From contig NZ_LR593887.1 in assembly GCF_901538355.1 (NCBI RefSeq), positions 5,060,920 through 5,124,919 of the forward strand: DNA of 64,000 bases, in the 5' to 3' direction. A model generated the notes under the pieces. That model was not told where the DNA came from, made no database searches, and saw only the letters and a list, made by a program, of their open reading frames with translations. Origin of the DNA: Tuwongella immobilis (GTDB lineage: Bacteria > Planctomycetota > Planctomycetia > Gemmatales > Gemmataceae). Below, piece after piece: positions 9,633 to 17,765 of this stretch. Positions within the stretch are counted from its first letter, which is position 1. Every line of letters starts with the position of its first letter. A program made the translations under genes and the position numbers.

Positions 9633-10547
9633 TTACCCGTCGAGGCGAATGGCGGCGGGAACATTCGCCGGCAGCGGATGAATGTCCGGATGCAGCGCGT
9701 GGGCGAGCAGTTCCAGGCTATCCACCAATCGCGGGCCGGGGCGACTGAAAAAGGCATTGCCATCCGTCAGATAGATGCGACCCGATTGCGTCGCAGGCCA
9801 ATCGGCGAAACCAGGATAATTGCGGAGAATGGATAAATCTTGACGTGTTCGTTCCAGTGAGAATCCGCAGCAGGCGATCAGCACAAATTCCGGCTTGGCC
9901 TCGGCGATCATCTCCGGCGTGATGGTGCGAGAGGGTTGCCCGGCGACGCCGATGACTTCGATTCCGCCTGCCAGATCCATCAATTCGGGGGACCAATGGC
10001 CGCAGCAGAAGGGCGGATCGATCCATTCGAGGATCACCCCGCGCGGACGATTGGTGATTGCGGCGGAACGTCGGGCGACCGCGTCGATTCGGGCTTGCAG
10101 TCCGGCAATGACCGCTTCGGCGCGCTCGACAATGCCGACTCGCTCGCCGATCAACCGCAGCGTCGCCAGCACATCGGCCAGCGACATCGGTTCCAGGTTG
10201 ATGACGCTTGGCTGGCCGGGCAGCGAACAGGCCGCGGCAGTCACCTCGGCTTCCGCCACCGCACAAACATCGCACAGCGCCTGCGTCACAATCCAATCCG
10301 GCCGCAATTGTTCCAACGTCGGGAGATCCAACGTGTACAACGCCTTCTGTGTTTGCAGCCGTTCCCGCACCAGGGCATCAATTTGCTGGCTGGAAGCATC
10401 ATGCGGAATGAGCGTGCGCGTCACCTTGGGCAGCCGACCGACCCATTCGGGGTAGTCGCATTCATGGGTGACGCCCACGAGTTGCTCGCCGAGTTGAAGG
10501 CAATCGAGCAGTTCGGTTGCGCTGGGCAACAGCGAGACAATCCGCAT
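9633..10547 (-). CDS. Cobalamin-binding protein (BtuF-like periplasmic-binding fold)
   Basis: The 304-residue product belongs to the helical-backbone metal/B12 receptor superfamily: 'RIVSLLPSATELL' at the N-terminus, 'HECDYPEWV', 'LRPDWIVTQALCDVCAVAE', 'PPFCCGHWSPELMDLAGG' and 'RPGPRLVDSLELLAHALHP' near the end. Homologues bind cobalamin for ABC uptake. It starts directly with the first beta strand and has no signal peptide or lipobox, so its location is uncertain. A strong AAGGAG lies eight bases before the ATG. It starts 12 bp after the DUF6580 gene, and both lie behind a cobalamin riboswitch, which strongly supports a B12 role. No BtuC or BtuD gene follows. Confidence 0.87.
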   Translation of the reverse strand: MRIVSLLPSATELLDCLQLGEQLVGVTHECDYPEWVGRLPKVTRTLIPHDASSQQIDALVRERLQTQKALYTLDLPTLEQLRPDWIVTQALCDVCAVAEAEVTAAACSLPGQPSVINLEPMSLADVLATLRLIGERVGIVERAEAVIAGLQARIDAVARRSAAITNRPRGVILEWIDPPFCCGHWSPELMDLAGGIEVIGVAGQPSRTITPEMIAEAKPEFVLIACCGFSLERTRQDLSILRNYPGFADWPATQSGRIYLTDGNAFFSRPGPRLVDSLELLAHALHPDIHPLPANVPAAIRLDG

Positions 10548-10559
10548 GCGTGCAACTCC

Positions 10560-11159
10560 TTAGCTTTGAATGGCTTGCGGTGAATCGGTACTGGTTTGCG
10601 CGGCGGCCAATGCCGGCAATGCCGCGAATAATGCCTGTTTCGCAGCGAACAACAGGGCAACGAATCCGAAATCGCTGGCGAGGGTCATTCGATAGAACGG
10701 AATGGCGAGTTCGAAGCAGTTCACCAGTCCGGCCCAATCGCGGGGATAGTAATACCACCACATGGCCAAGTTGGTGATGATGAAGAATTGCAACCCGCCC
10801 AGGAATGCCGCGGCGACCATCTGCTTGAAGTCGGTTTGCGAACGCACCAGCCGCCCCATCAACAGATACAGCATGAAGCTGAGGTACGTTGCGGGCATGA
10901 GATCGTGATATTGAATGAACGAATCGCTAATCAATGCGGCGGAGAAAGCGACCACCATTCCGAGCAGCGGATTGTAGAACGTCGCGCCGCATAGAATGGC
11001 GAATGCACCCATGGGGGAGAAATTATCGGCCACTGGATTCAAGCGAGACCATACGACGAAGGCGACGCCCAAGAGAACGATGCCGATTCGCGCGAGCATC
11101 CAGCCATCGAATCGGGCCACGGGGGGCGATGGGGATTGGGGATTGGTCGATCCAGACAC
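10560..11159 (-). CDS. DUF6580-type membrane protein, candidate cobalamin transporter component
   Basis: The product has 199 residues with about five or six transmembrane helices ('IGIVLLGVAFVVW', 'MGAFAILCGATFYNPLLGMVVAFSAALISD', 'YLSFMLYLLMGRLV', 'MVAAAFLGGLQFFIITNLAMW', 'FGFVALLFAAKQALFAAL'). The architecture resembles substrate-binding S components of ECF transporters, and DUF6580 proteins are annotated as putative transporters. The start is a GTG at 11159 with AGGAG five bases upstream. An ATG far upstream lies inside the riboswitch and is rejected. The cobalamin riboswitch 139 bp upstream and the BtuF-like gene downstream point to B12 or a B12 precursor as cargo. Transport itself is inference. 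Confidence 0.8.
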   Translation of the reverse strand: MSGSTNPQSPSPPVARFDGWMLARIGIVLLGVAFVVWSRLNPVADNFSPMGAFAILCGATFYNPLLGMVVAFSAALISDSFIQYHDLMPATYLSFMLYLLMGRLVRSQTDFKQMVAAAFLGGLQFFIITNLAMWWYYYPRDWAGLVNCFELAIPFYRMTLASDFGFVALLFAAKQALFAALPALAAAQTSTDSPQAIQS

Positions 11160-11164
11160 GGGCA

Positions 11165-11189
11165 CTCCTGTTCGCCGGGTTCGGGCGAA
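11165..11189 (-). promoter_or_regulatory. Hairpin next to the ribosome-binding site of the riboswitch-controlled gene
   Basis: On the minus strand a 6-bp stem (11189-11184 with 11176-11171) with a 7-nt loop lies one base before the AGGAG ribosome site (11169-11165) of the GTG start at 11159. It could be part of the riboswitch expression platform acting on translation. No stem followed by a T-run, as expected for transcription termination, was found between the aptamer and the gene. Confidence 0.35.
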
Positions 11190-11297
11190 TCGGTGTCGGG
11201 AGTTCCATGCGAACGAGCAGACGATCGCGCATCGACGCAATCGGAGAATGCCAAGCTGCCCGATCGCGCCTGGTTCCGAGGCACCGAGCGATTGGAA

Positions 11298-11470
11298 ACG
11301 ATAGGCAGGTCTTCTGGCTAAACGGCTTGCCAGCCTCCCGAACCTTCCCGAGATTGCTCTCAGTGGTATGCAGGGGAGACTCGATCCGCACACAGCAGCG
11401 GCCCTGCGTCGGAATCTCACCGACTTCCCTTTTCATCGGTATCCGCAATCGGCGGACACGAACCTATCGC
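11298..11470 (-). promoter_or_regulatory. Cobalamin (B12) riboswitch aptamer
   Basis: Read on the minus strand, the element has all the main landmarks of the class. A closing P1 stem of seven pairs (11463-11469 with 11298-11304) encloses AAAAGGGAA near the 5' side, the GCtgCTGTG block, CCACTG, GGGAAGG, and the 3' B12 box TAGCCAGAAGACCTGCC (11319-11303). The length of about 173 nt is normal. It precedes the DUF6580 and BtuF-like genes on the same strand. Known members switch expression off when adenosyl- or other cobalamins bind, so the operon should be induced when B12 is scarce. Confidence 0.95.
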
Positions 11471-11602
11471 AAGATAACGTATCTCTCCCCCGCCAGGTGT
11501 CCAGTCGGAATCCGCACAATCACGGGTCAACTGAGACGGTTGCGCTGCGCCACCGGACCGCGACGTGAGCGAATCGGCAGGCGACGATTTCGCTGGGCAG
11601 AA

Positions 11603-12265
11603 TCAATCGCGATCCGGCAAATCGATGACATACGGCCCGGATTCGCATGGCTCCACAGGCTCATTGGCCTTGCGAGATAACCGTGGCAGACAGGCCGCGT
11701 TCACAAACCAAGTGCCATTCAATTCTTGCACGCCGGCGGCTTCGTGAATATGCCCAAACAAATGCAAGGTTAATTGCAGTTGCGAAACTCGTTCGCGAAG
11801 TCGTTCGCATCCGGCCAACTCCCCCCGAAAGGTCTTGTCTAAAATACCGTGGGGTGGCCCGTGCGTGATCAGAATATCGGTGTCGTCTGGAATCGCGGCC
11901 CAGGCCAAACGAAGATCTTCGCTATTACGTTCGAGATTAAAGGCCCAGTCGAAGAACCATGGCTGCCAGGGCGATCCCCAAATTTTGTACCCGCGAATGG
12001 TGATGGCCTCATCTTGCAGATAGGTCGCATGGCGGATGGCGCGGCGGGCGACATCGGATTGCCGCTCGAAGGAAAAATCGTGGTTGCCGGCAATAATGAT
12101 CTTGTGCGGATGCGGCAGCGACGCCAGCCAATGATCAAAGGCATGAATTTCGCCCATGCGACCGTAACTGCTGAGATCCCCCGCATGCAGCAAGACGTCA
12201 CCTTCGGGCACAATCAACTGATCGTGCTTGCCATGGGTATCGCTCAGTAACACAACGCGTGGCAT
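11603..12265 (-). CDS. Calcineurin-like metallophosphoesterase
   Basis: The 220-residue product carries the full set of metallophosphoesterase metal-binding motifs: 'LLSDTHGKHD' (D-x-H, about 7-13), 'HAGDLSSYG', 'IAGNHDFSF', 'ITHGPPHG' and 'LFGHIHEA'. These hold two metal ions that hydrolyse phosphomono- or diesters. Compact proteins of this kind resemble the MPPED/YfcE-like group; the substrate is unknown. No signal peptide is present, so it is cytoplasmic. GAGGAG lies five bases before the ATG. The cobalamin riboswitch begins about 130 bp beyond its stop on the same strand, so some read-through is possible. It is divergent from the ECF sigma factor gene. Confidence 0.9.
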   Translation of the reverse strand: MPRVVLLSDTHGKHDQLIVPEGDVLLHAGDLSSYGRMGEIHAFDHWLASLPHPHKIIIAGNHDFSFERQSDVARRAIRHATYLQDEAITIRGYKIWGSPWQPWFFDWAFNLERNSEDLRLAWAAIPDDTDILITHGPPHGILDKTFRGELAGCERLRERVSQLQLTLHLFGHIHEAAGVQELNGTWFVNAACLPRLSRKANEPVEPCESGPYVIDLPDRD

Positions 12266-12432
12266 GGGGTCTCCTCAACTGCCCGGTACGCCCGGCGGAA
12301 AAAGCCACTGCAAGATCGGCTTCTGGTGGAAAGTTTCCGATTGAACCGTTAGAACATCCATTCCGGGTCGTCTTCAATGTGGACCTGCTCGACGGCAGGA
12401 ACCGACCGGAACGGAACGGGACGCTCAGACGT

Positions 12433-12978
12433 ATGGACGCAGCCCCGACCAATCCCGATTCCTCCCCGGCGGAGTTTGCCCGACTTTACGACAACCATAG
12501 TCGGGAAGTTTGGGCGATGGCCTACGCCCGTCGATTGGATCGGGACCAGGCGATGGATATCGTCCAAGAAGCGTTTCTTCGCCTGTGGCGAGCGTGGGAG
12601 GCTGGCGAAACCATCCTCTCCCCACGGGCGTGGCTGCTGCGGGTCGCCCGCAACCTCGCCGAAGATACCGCCAAAAGCGCCTTCCACCGAAATGGGACAT
12701 CCCCCGTGGATTGGCTCTATGGTATCGCCGGACGGTCACCGATGCCAGTGCAACAATTGGAGCGAGCAGAAACCTTGGCCCAAATTCGCCAATTGCTCGC
12801 CGACTTACCGACCGATGATCGCGATATTTTAACGCTGCGATACGCACTCGATTACGATACGAATCAGATCGCAGAATTATTGGGAATCCAAGTGACCGCG
12901 GTCCATATGCGATTGAGCCGAGCCCGAAAACGTCTCGCCGATCGCTTGGCCGAACAGGGAGTTACCTCACTTCCATGA
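12433..12978 (+). CDS. ECF-type RNA polymerase sigma factor
   Basis: The 181-residue product has normal ECF length. Region 2 is clear ('FARLYDNHSREVWAMAYARRLDRDQAMDIVQEAFLRLWRAWE', 'SPRAWLLRVARNLAEDTAK'), as is region 4 ('LPTDDRDILTLRYALDYDTNQIAELLGIQVTAVHMRLSRARKRL'). The ATG at 12433 was chosen because it precedes region 2 by the usual distance; no strong Shine-Dalgarno sequence is visible. The next gene overlaps its stop by 4 bp (ATGA), so it is translationally coupled to a single-pass membrane protein. Genes so placed are often anti-sigma factors. Target promoters cannot be named. Confidence 0.92.
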   Translation: MDAAPTNPDSSPAEFARLYDNHSREVWAMAYARRLDRDQAMDIVQEAFLRLWRAWEAGETILSPRAWLLRVARNLAEDTAKSAFHRNGTSPVDWLYGIAGRSPMPVQQLERAETLAQIRQLLADLPTDDRDILTLRYALDYDTNQIAELLGIQVTAVHMRLSRARKRLADRLAEQGVTSLP

Positions 12979-13388
12979 CGCCTGCAAACCCGCGACCGAA
13001 TCCCGACGCGATCCTCTCGGAAGCCGAGCTGGATACGCTCCTGAAACGCTTCTTCGCCAGCGAACAACCGCAACCCTGGCCAGCCGCACCGCGTCCCGCC
13101 GTCGCCCAACCGGCCTCCGCGAGCATCGTGCGCCGTTCCACCCCACAGAACGCGCCCGCCCGAACCTTGGCACTCTGTCTGGGACTCCTGCTGGCCCTCT
13201 GTTGGTTCGCTTCGCAATCGACGGGGATCTCAGGCACCACCGCCCCCGGTGCCAATCCATCCCTGCTCAACGGGAGTGAAGCAACCGTCCCGGTCGATCT
13301 GATGCGCATGCAAGTCGATCCCGGCATTTTACCGGCGGGAAAACCGCTACCCCAGAAAAAACCAACATTCTCGCCGAAATCGAATTGA
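12975..13388 (+). CDS. Single-pass membrane protein coupled to ECF sigma factor (possible anti-sigma)
   Basis: The 137-residue product starts inside the sigma-factor stop codon (ATGA). It has an N-terminal cytoplasmic stretch with a short helix 'EAELDTLLKRFFASE', a Pro/Ala-rich linker, one transmembrane helix at about residues 63-80 ('TLALCLGLLLALCWFA'), and a short outer tail of about 57 residues rich in Pro and Lys. No recognised anti-sigma domain, such as a zinc-binding HxxxCxxC motif, is visible. Gene order and topology suggest regulation of the sigma factor, but that is inference only. Confidence 0.65.
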   Translation: MTPANPRPNPDAILSEAELDTLLKRFFASEQPQPWPAAPRPAVAQPASASIVRRSTPQNAPARTLALCLGLLLALCWFASQSTGISGTTAPGANPSLLNGSEATVPVDLMRMQVDPGILPAGKPLPQKKPTFSPKSN

Positions 13389-13496
13389 TAACCCTTGACG
13401 ATTGGCTAGACACCGACGCTGCTGCGCCGTACACTCGATCAGGTATGGTGCCCTGAATTTTGCCGTTCGTAGTATTGATGCTTGAGGGAGTTCGGC

Positions 13497-14891
13497 TTGT
13501 CGGACGAAAAATCATTGGAACCCGAAGCGAGCCTACCACCGGAACCGCTTCCTGCCGGCACCACTCCACCGGGAGAAGTCGTTCCCGAAAATCCCGTATT
13601 GGAATCCACCTCGGAACCCGCCTTGGAATCTGCCGCTGACGAACTCGCCAGCGAACCATCGGCCCCCGAAACCGTGGAGTATGCCTCGCTTCCGCTTCAC
13701 CCCGAGCTGCACGCTTCCATTGCCCGGCTCGGCTATGTGAAGGCGACCCCGATTCAAAGTGCTGTCATCCCGGTTGCGTTGCAAGGCAAAGACGTCATCG
13801 GCCAAGCCCAAACCGGCACCGGAAAAACCGCCGCGTTCTTAATTCCGTTTCTCAATCGCTGGCGAGAAGATGTTCACCCCGGGCCGCAAGCCATCATTCT
13901 CGCCCCCACTCGCGAGTTAGTCGCCCAAGTTGCCGAAGAAGGCAAGAAGCTCGCTCCCAGCCCCAAGTGCAAGATTGTCCCCATCTACGGCGGTGCCGGG
14001 ATGCGGTCGCAAGTCGATGCCCTAAGAGCAGGTTGCGCCGTTGTCGTCGGTAGCCCCGGTCGCGTCTTGGACCACCTCAGCCGTGGCACGCTCAAACTCG
14101 ACCAAGTCTGGTACGCCGTGCTCGATGAAGCCGACCGCATGCTGGACATCGGCTTCCGACCCGACATCGAAAAGATTCTTCGCAAATGCCCCAGTGATCG
14201 TCAGACACTGCTCATGTCGGCGACCATGTCGGCCACCGTGCTGCGCTTGGTGCATCGCTACATGGTGGAACCGACCCACCTGAGCATGACCCCGACCACG
14301 CTGACCGTGGATCGCATTCGGCAATCGTTCTTCACGGTAGACGAAAGTCGCAAATTCGAACTATTGGTGCGCGTGATTCTCCGCGAACGCCCGCGCCAGT
14401 GCATCATCTTCTGCCAACGGAAGAAATCGTCGGACCGATTGCACCGCGATCTGTCTCGAATCTTCGAATCGGTGGCGGTCATGCACGGCGACTTGGCCCA
14501 AAGCCAACGCGAACGAATCATGAAGCGATTCCGCACCCGCCATATTCGCTGCCTGATTGCCACCGACGTGGTGAGCCGTGGCATCGACGTGTCCGGCATC
14601 TCGCACATCTTCAATTATGATCTGCCGGATGACCTGGAAAACTACGTTCACCGCATTGGCCGAACCGGGCGGATGGGCAAAGACGGCATCGCCATCAGTT
14701 TCGTGCGGCCCGATCAAGGCAAACAACTCACGAGTATCGAAGCCTCGATTAATCGTCTGATTAGCGAAGATCGAATTCCAGGGTATGTCGCCTTCGATCG
14801 TCCGCCGGATGCCCCAGCTCCTGCGTCGCCGCCGCCGCCGCCCGCGCCGCGCTTCGGTGGCCGAGGCCGACGGTACAGCAAACGCATCTAA
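13497..14891 (+). CDS. DEAD-box RNA helicase
   Basis: The 464-residue product has an acidic, Pro/Glu-rich N-terminal extension of about 60 residues, then the helicase core: Q motif 'TPIQS' (about 84), motif I AQTGTGKT (about 103), 'PTRELVAQ', DEAD (about 210), SAT (about 241), and in the second domain 'RCLIATDVVSRGIDV' and HRIGRTGR (about 385). It ends in a Pro run and a Gly/Arg tail that could bind RNA. Such enzymes unwind short RNA duplexes in ribosome assembly or RNA decay. I chose the TTG at 13497 because GAGGGAG sits six bases before it; an in-frame TTG at 13482 lacks a site. It is probably monocistronic. Confidence 0.92.
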   Translation: MSDEKSLEPEASLPPEPLPAGTTPPGEVVPENPVLESTSEPALESAADELASEPSAPETVEYASLPLHPELHASIARLGYVKATPIQSAVIPVALQGKDVIGQAQTGTGKTAAFLIPFLNRWREDVHPGPQAIILAPTRELVAQVAEEGKKLAPSPKCKIVPIYGGAGMRSQVDALRAGCAVVVGSPGRVLDHLSRGTLKLDQVWYAVLDEADRMLDIGFRPDIEKILRKCPSDRQTLLMSATMSATVLRLVHRYMVEPTHLSMTPTTLTVDRIRQSFFTVDESRKFELLVRVILRERPRQCIIFCQRKKSSDRLHRDLSRIFESVAVMHGDLAQSQRERIMKRFRTRHIRCLIATDVVSRGIDVSGISHIFNYDLPDDLENYVHRIGRTGRMGKDGIAISFVRPDQGKQLTSIEASINRLISEDRIPGYVAFDRPPDAPAPASPPPPPAPRFGGRGRRYSKRI

Positions 14892-14901
14892 GCCGATGAT
14901 G

Positions 14902-14929
14902 CCGGAACCGCTCCCGCTCTCGGTTCCGG
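14902..14929 (+). terminator. Terminator-like hairpin after the DEAD-box helicase gene
   Basis: A perfect 9-bp stem (14902-14910 with 14921-14929) and 10-nt loop begin 10 bp after the stop and are followed by TCTGCTGATTT. A second 7-bp hairpin (14951-14957 with 14968-14974) follows and leads into a T-rich stretch. Confidence 0.6.
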
Positions 14930-15105
14930 TCTGCTGATTTCGCCCGATTTCCCCGAACCGAACTCTTTTCGGGGGAACGGGTTGATTTTCTTTCCGCCCC
15001 AATCGAATTCATCTGCTAAACCAACGATAACCCCTTCCAAGTTGCAGCCAACTGCGGCGCTCTGCGGAAGGTGGGTTTGTCTCGTTGCTCACTGTGGGGC
15101 TTGCC

Positions 15106-16656
15106 ATGAATCGTCGCTGGTGGACGCCGGATGTCCTGATGTTCCTTGGCTTTGCGCTCACCATGTTGGTTCTGAAACGCGAAGCCAGCATGGTCGACCC
15201 CGGCACCTATTGGCACGTCGTGGTCGGCGACAAAATCCTCGACGAAGGCACCCTCCCCCGCACCGATTGGCTTACCTTCCCGTTCGCTGGCCAATTTTGG
15301 GTGCCCCAACAATGGCTGGGCGAAGTCATCATGGCCATCACGCATCGACTCGCCGGGTTCGATGGCCTGCTGTTGATGATGGTCACCGCGTTGGGAATGA
15401 TGGTCACGCTATTCTTTCACCGCCTGCGGGCATGCGGCCTATCCATCATCGTGGCAATGGTTTGCATCTTTTTGACCGTCGGCTTCTCTGCATATCACTT
15501 TCTCATTCGACCGATTATTTTCACGATGTTAGCAATGACGTGGATGTTCAAGCTGATTCTCGACTTCGAGAATCAGCGCATCTCGATTGCTCGCATGACG
15601 GCGTGGCTGATCCCATTGGGTATCATTTGGACGAATATCCATGGCGGCGTCTTGGCGGGGATCGTCACATTGTGGCTGGCGATTGGCGGGTGGTGCCTCG
15701 CGGCCATCATTCGCTTCCCCACTCCGATTCGCACCTGGGCGGATGTCGGCAAACTCGTGGCCATGGGCGTCGCATTCACGCTGACGCCGCTGGTGAACCC
15801 GCTCGGCTTCGACCTGTTCAAGCCGTGGGTGGCGATCATGGGATCAAAAGTATTGCCCAAATATGTGATCGAACATTCGCCGCTGAATCTGTTCAAAGAC
15901 AGCTTCCATCTGGGGATCTTCTGCTTCGGCCTGTTCTACACGTTTATGCTGATTTCGGTGAAGCGAATTCGCCCGAAAGTCAGTTGGGTCATCCCCTTAG
16001 TGTGGTTTGCGCTGACGATCAAAAGCATTCGCCAGGGGCCGCTATTCGCCTCGATGGGGATTCTCGCCATGGCCGATTTTCTGCCGTGGACGCATTGGTA
16101 CGCCCGTCTGAAGACCGCCGGGCCGTGGTTCATTCGCCCGGATGATGCCCCGCCAATTCCGCCAATGGGCTGGCGGGTGTGGGTGATTCCCGGCCTGTTC
16201 GTGGCGTTGTGCGCGGGGCTGCAAATGGCGAAGGTGCCGGTGCCGGTGATCGGCTCGGGGTGGATTGTCGAGCCATCTGGGGTGTATCCGGTCGAAATGC
16301 TTCCACAATTGAAGGAATTAAACGATCGCAGCCCGGATGGGACACCGATTTTCAACGATTCCGATTTCGGCGGGTACCTGAGTTATCATTTGCCACGCCT
16401 GCGAATTTTCATGGATGACCGCTACGAACTTTGTGGGGATGAATGGTTGGAAAATTATGCGCAAATGTTGTTCAAAGAGCCAGAACGATTCGATGGCTAC
16501 GCGAATCAGTGGCCGTTCCAGCATGCGATTATCGATCGTAAAGGCAAGCTGCGGAAGTATTTAGACCAGCATGCCAATTGGGAAATCGTTCAGGAATCGG
16601 ATTGCGCGGCTTGGTTTACCCGCAAAGCCAAGCCAGATTCCGGAGTCGAAAAATAA
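15106..16656 (+). CDS. Polytopic membrane protein, GT-C-like architecture
   Basis: The 516-residue product has about ten hydrophobic helices between residues 10 and 400. A large first loop ('DPGTYWHVVVGDKILDEGTLPRTDWLTFPF', then 'WVPQQWLGEVIM') resembles the catalytic-loop region of bacterial GT-C/mannosyltransferase-like membrane proteins. A soluble C-terminal part of about 120 residues follows ('FNDSDFGGYLSYHLPRLRIFMDDRYELCGDEW'). This layout recurs in uncharacterised planctomycete membrane proteins. No catalytic residue can be assigned, so activity is unknown. The ATG at 15106 precedes the first helix; an upstream TTG at 15085 is possible. No coupled partner gene is visible. Confidence 0.75.
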   Translation: MNRRWWTPDVLMFLGFALTMLVLKREASMVDPGTYWHVVVGDKILDEGTLPRTDWLTFPFAGQFWVPQQWLGEVIMAITHRLAGFDGLLLMMVTALGMMVTLFFHRLRACGLSIIVAMVCIFLTVGFSAYHFLIRPIIFTMLAMTWMFKLILDFENQRISIARMTAWLIPLGIIWTNIHGGVLAGIVTLWLAIGGWCLAAIIRFPTPIRTWADVGKLVAMGVAFTLTPLVNPLGFDLFKPWVAIMGSKVLPKYVIEHSPLNLFKDSFHLGIFCFGLFYTFMLISVKRIRPKVSWVIPLVWFALTIKSIRQGPLFASMGILAMADFLPWTHWYARLKTAGPWFIRPDDAPPIPPMGWRVWVIPGLFVALCAGLQMAKVPVPVIGSGWIVEPSGVYPVEMLPQLKELNDRSPDGTPIFNDSDFGGYLSYHLPRLRIFMDDRYELCGDEWLENYAQMLFKEPERFDGYANQWPFQHAIIDRKGKLRKYLDQHANWEIVQESDCAAWFTRKAKPDSGVEK

Positions 16657-16904
16657 CGCCTGATTTCTCGAAACGCGGAATTTTTTCCCAAATCGCGCGA
16701 ACCGGGTTTGCTTCCGCGTCGTCTCATAGGCAACCTGATCACAAGGATCGGGGCGAAAAATCTGGAATTCGCGATGGCCTCGCGGTAAGATTTCGTCCCA
16801 ATGTCCGAATGATCGGATAGAATTCGAGGAACGCGACACCGCGTTTGCGTCCTCTTTGGGTGTGAACCACCTATCACCGCTCGAAACACCGTCGGAGGTG
16901 TGCT

Positions 16905-17351
16905 ATGGCCCTGACGAATCGCTCGATCTCGATGCTGAACCGCTTGCAAAACAACAGCCTGAAGGCTGCCGTTTTGGTTGAGCGCATCGATCGCGTGATC
17001 GCTGCGTCGGAGCACACCCTACCGGTGTCCCCTCTCACGATTACCGATCCTCGGCCACCGTTTGGATATTTTGACGGGTATCAACCGCAGCAGATTCAGG
17101 ATGGACCGCCACCGCATGGTACGGCGTGTCATCCGACACATCCGCTGATTGCAGCCGTCAACAGTCCCGCCAGCCCCCCGGATCTTGCCATGATGGCAAT
17201 GAAACCGGGTTGGCAGAAACGGATGGCGAACTGGGTTCCTTCGTTATCATGGCAGTCGTCGAAAAAAATCATTGTCGGCGTATCGCGACAAGGTTTCGGC
17301 GAACGGGGTCATGAGGCGCGGGAAGGGCAAGTGCCCAAGGGTCGATGGTGA
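16905..17351 (+). CDS. Hypothetical protein, unrecognised
   Basis: The 148-residue reading frame has a very good ribosome site (GGAGGTG, five bases before ATG), which is the main reason to keep it. The first 30 residues look like a normal amphipathic helix ('RSISMLNRLQNNSLKAAVLVERIDRVIAAS'). The rest is rich in Pro, His and Gly, with no known motif and no membrane segment or signal peptide. Codon use in the last third looks less gene-like, so the true end could differ or the gene could be decaying. Neighbours give no functional hint. Confidence 0.45.
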   Translation: MALTNRSISMLNRLQNNSLKAAVLVERIDRVIAASEHTLPVSPLTITDPRPPFGYFDGYQPQQIQDGPPPHGTACHPTHPLIAAVNSPASPPDLAMMAMKPGWQKRMANWVPSLSWQSSKKIIVGVSRQGFGERGHEAREGQVPKGRW

Positions 17352-17765
17352 GTAGGTTCGAGAAAGCGGTTTTTTCAACCCCTTCTCGGCTTATTTGACA
17401 TCTGAACCTTCCCGAACGCCACCCCTGGCCGCAGCAGACGAGTTCCTTCGTTGCATCTGCGGGGTGAGTGATCGGTGACCTTTTCACCCATCGGCTACAT
17501 CCCCGAAGATCCGCACAACGGACTCTGGCGATTGATTGTCGCTCTGCTCCCTGGCTTTCGGAAATGTCCTTGTGAATTGAGTTTCCAGCAAACTTGCGTT
17601 GGATCCGTCGCCTCGACGTCTGAACCCGCAATCGTTGCTCCTCCATTCACCCGATCGTTGGTGTCGTCGTCTGATCGCCTCTCCTGATCCGGGGGCTGAT
17701 CGGCCACACCGCAAGCGATCGTTCACGGACTCCCCTTGTCATCGGATCGGGACAGGTGAACTCGA
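17352..17765 (+). other. 414-bp non-coding stretch before an ECF sigma gene
   Basis: No convincing gene is seen; short open frames here lack ribosome sites and conserved motifs. It contains an imperfect hairpin around 17360-17392, a TTGACA hexamer at about 17395-17400, and one copy of AACCTTCCCG (17405-17414). These may be promoter elements for the downstream sigma-factor gene. Confidence 0.4.

Noticed and set aside
11160-11420. 87 extra N-terminal codons for the DUF6580 protein
   Set aside because: They would start inside the cobalamin riboswitch and encode an Arg-rich segment; the GTG at 11159 has a proper AGGAG site.
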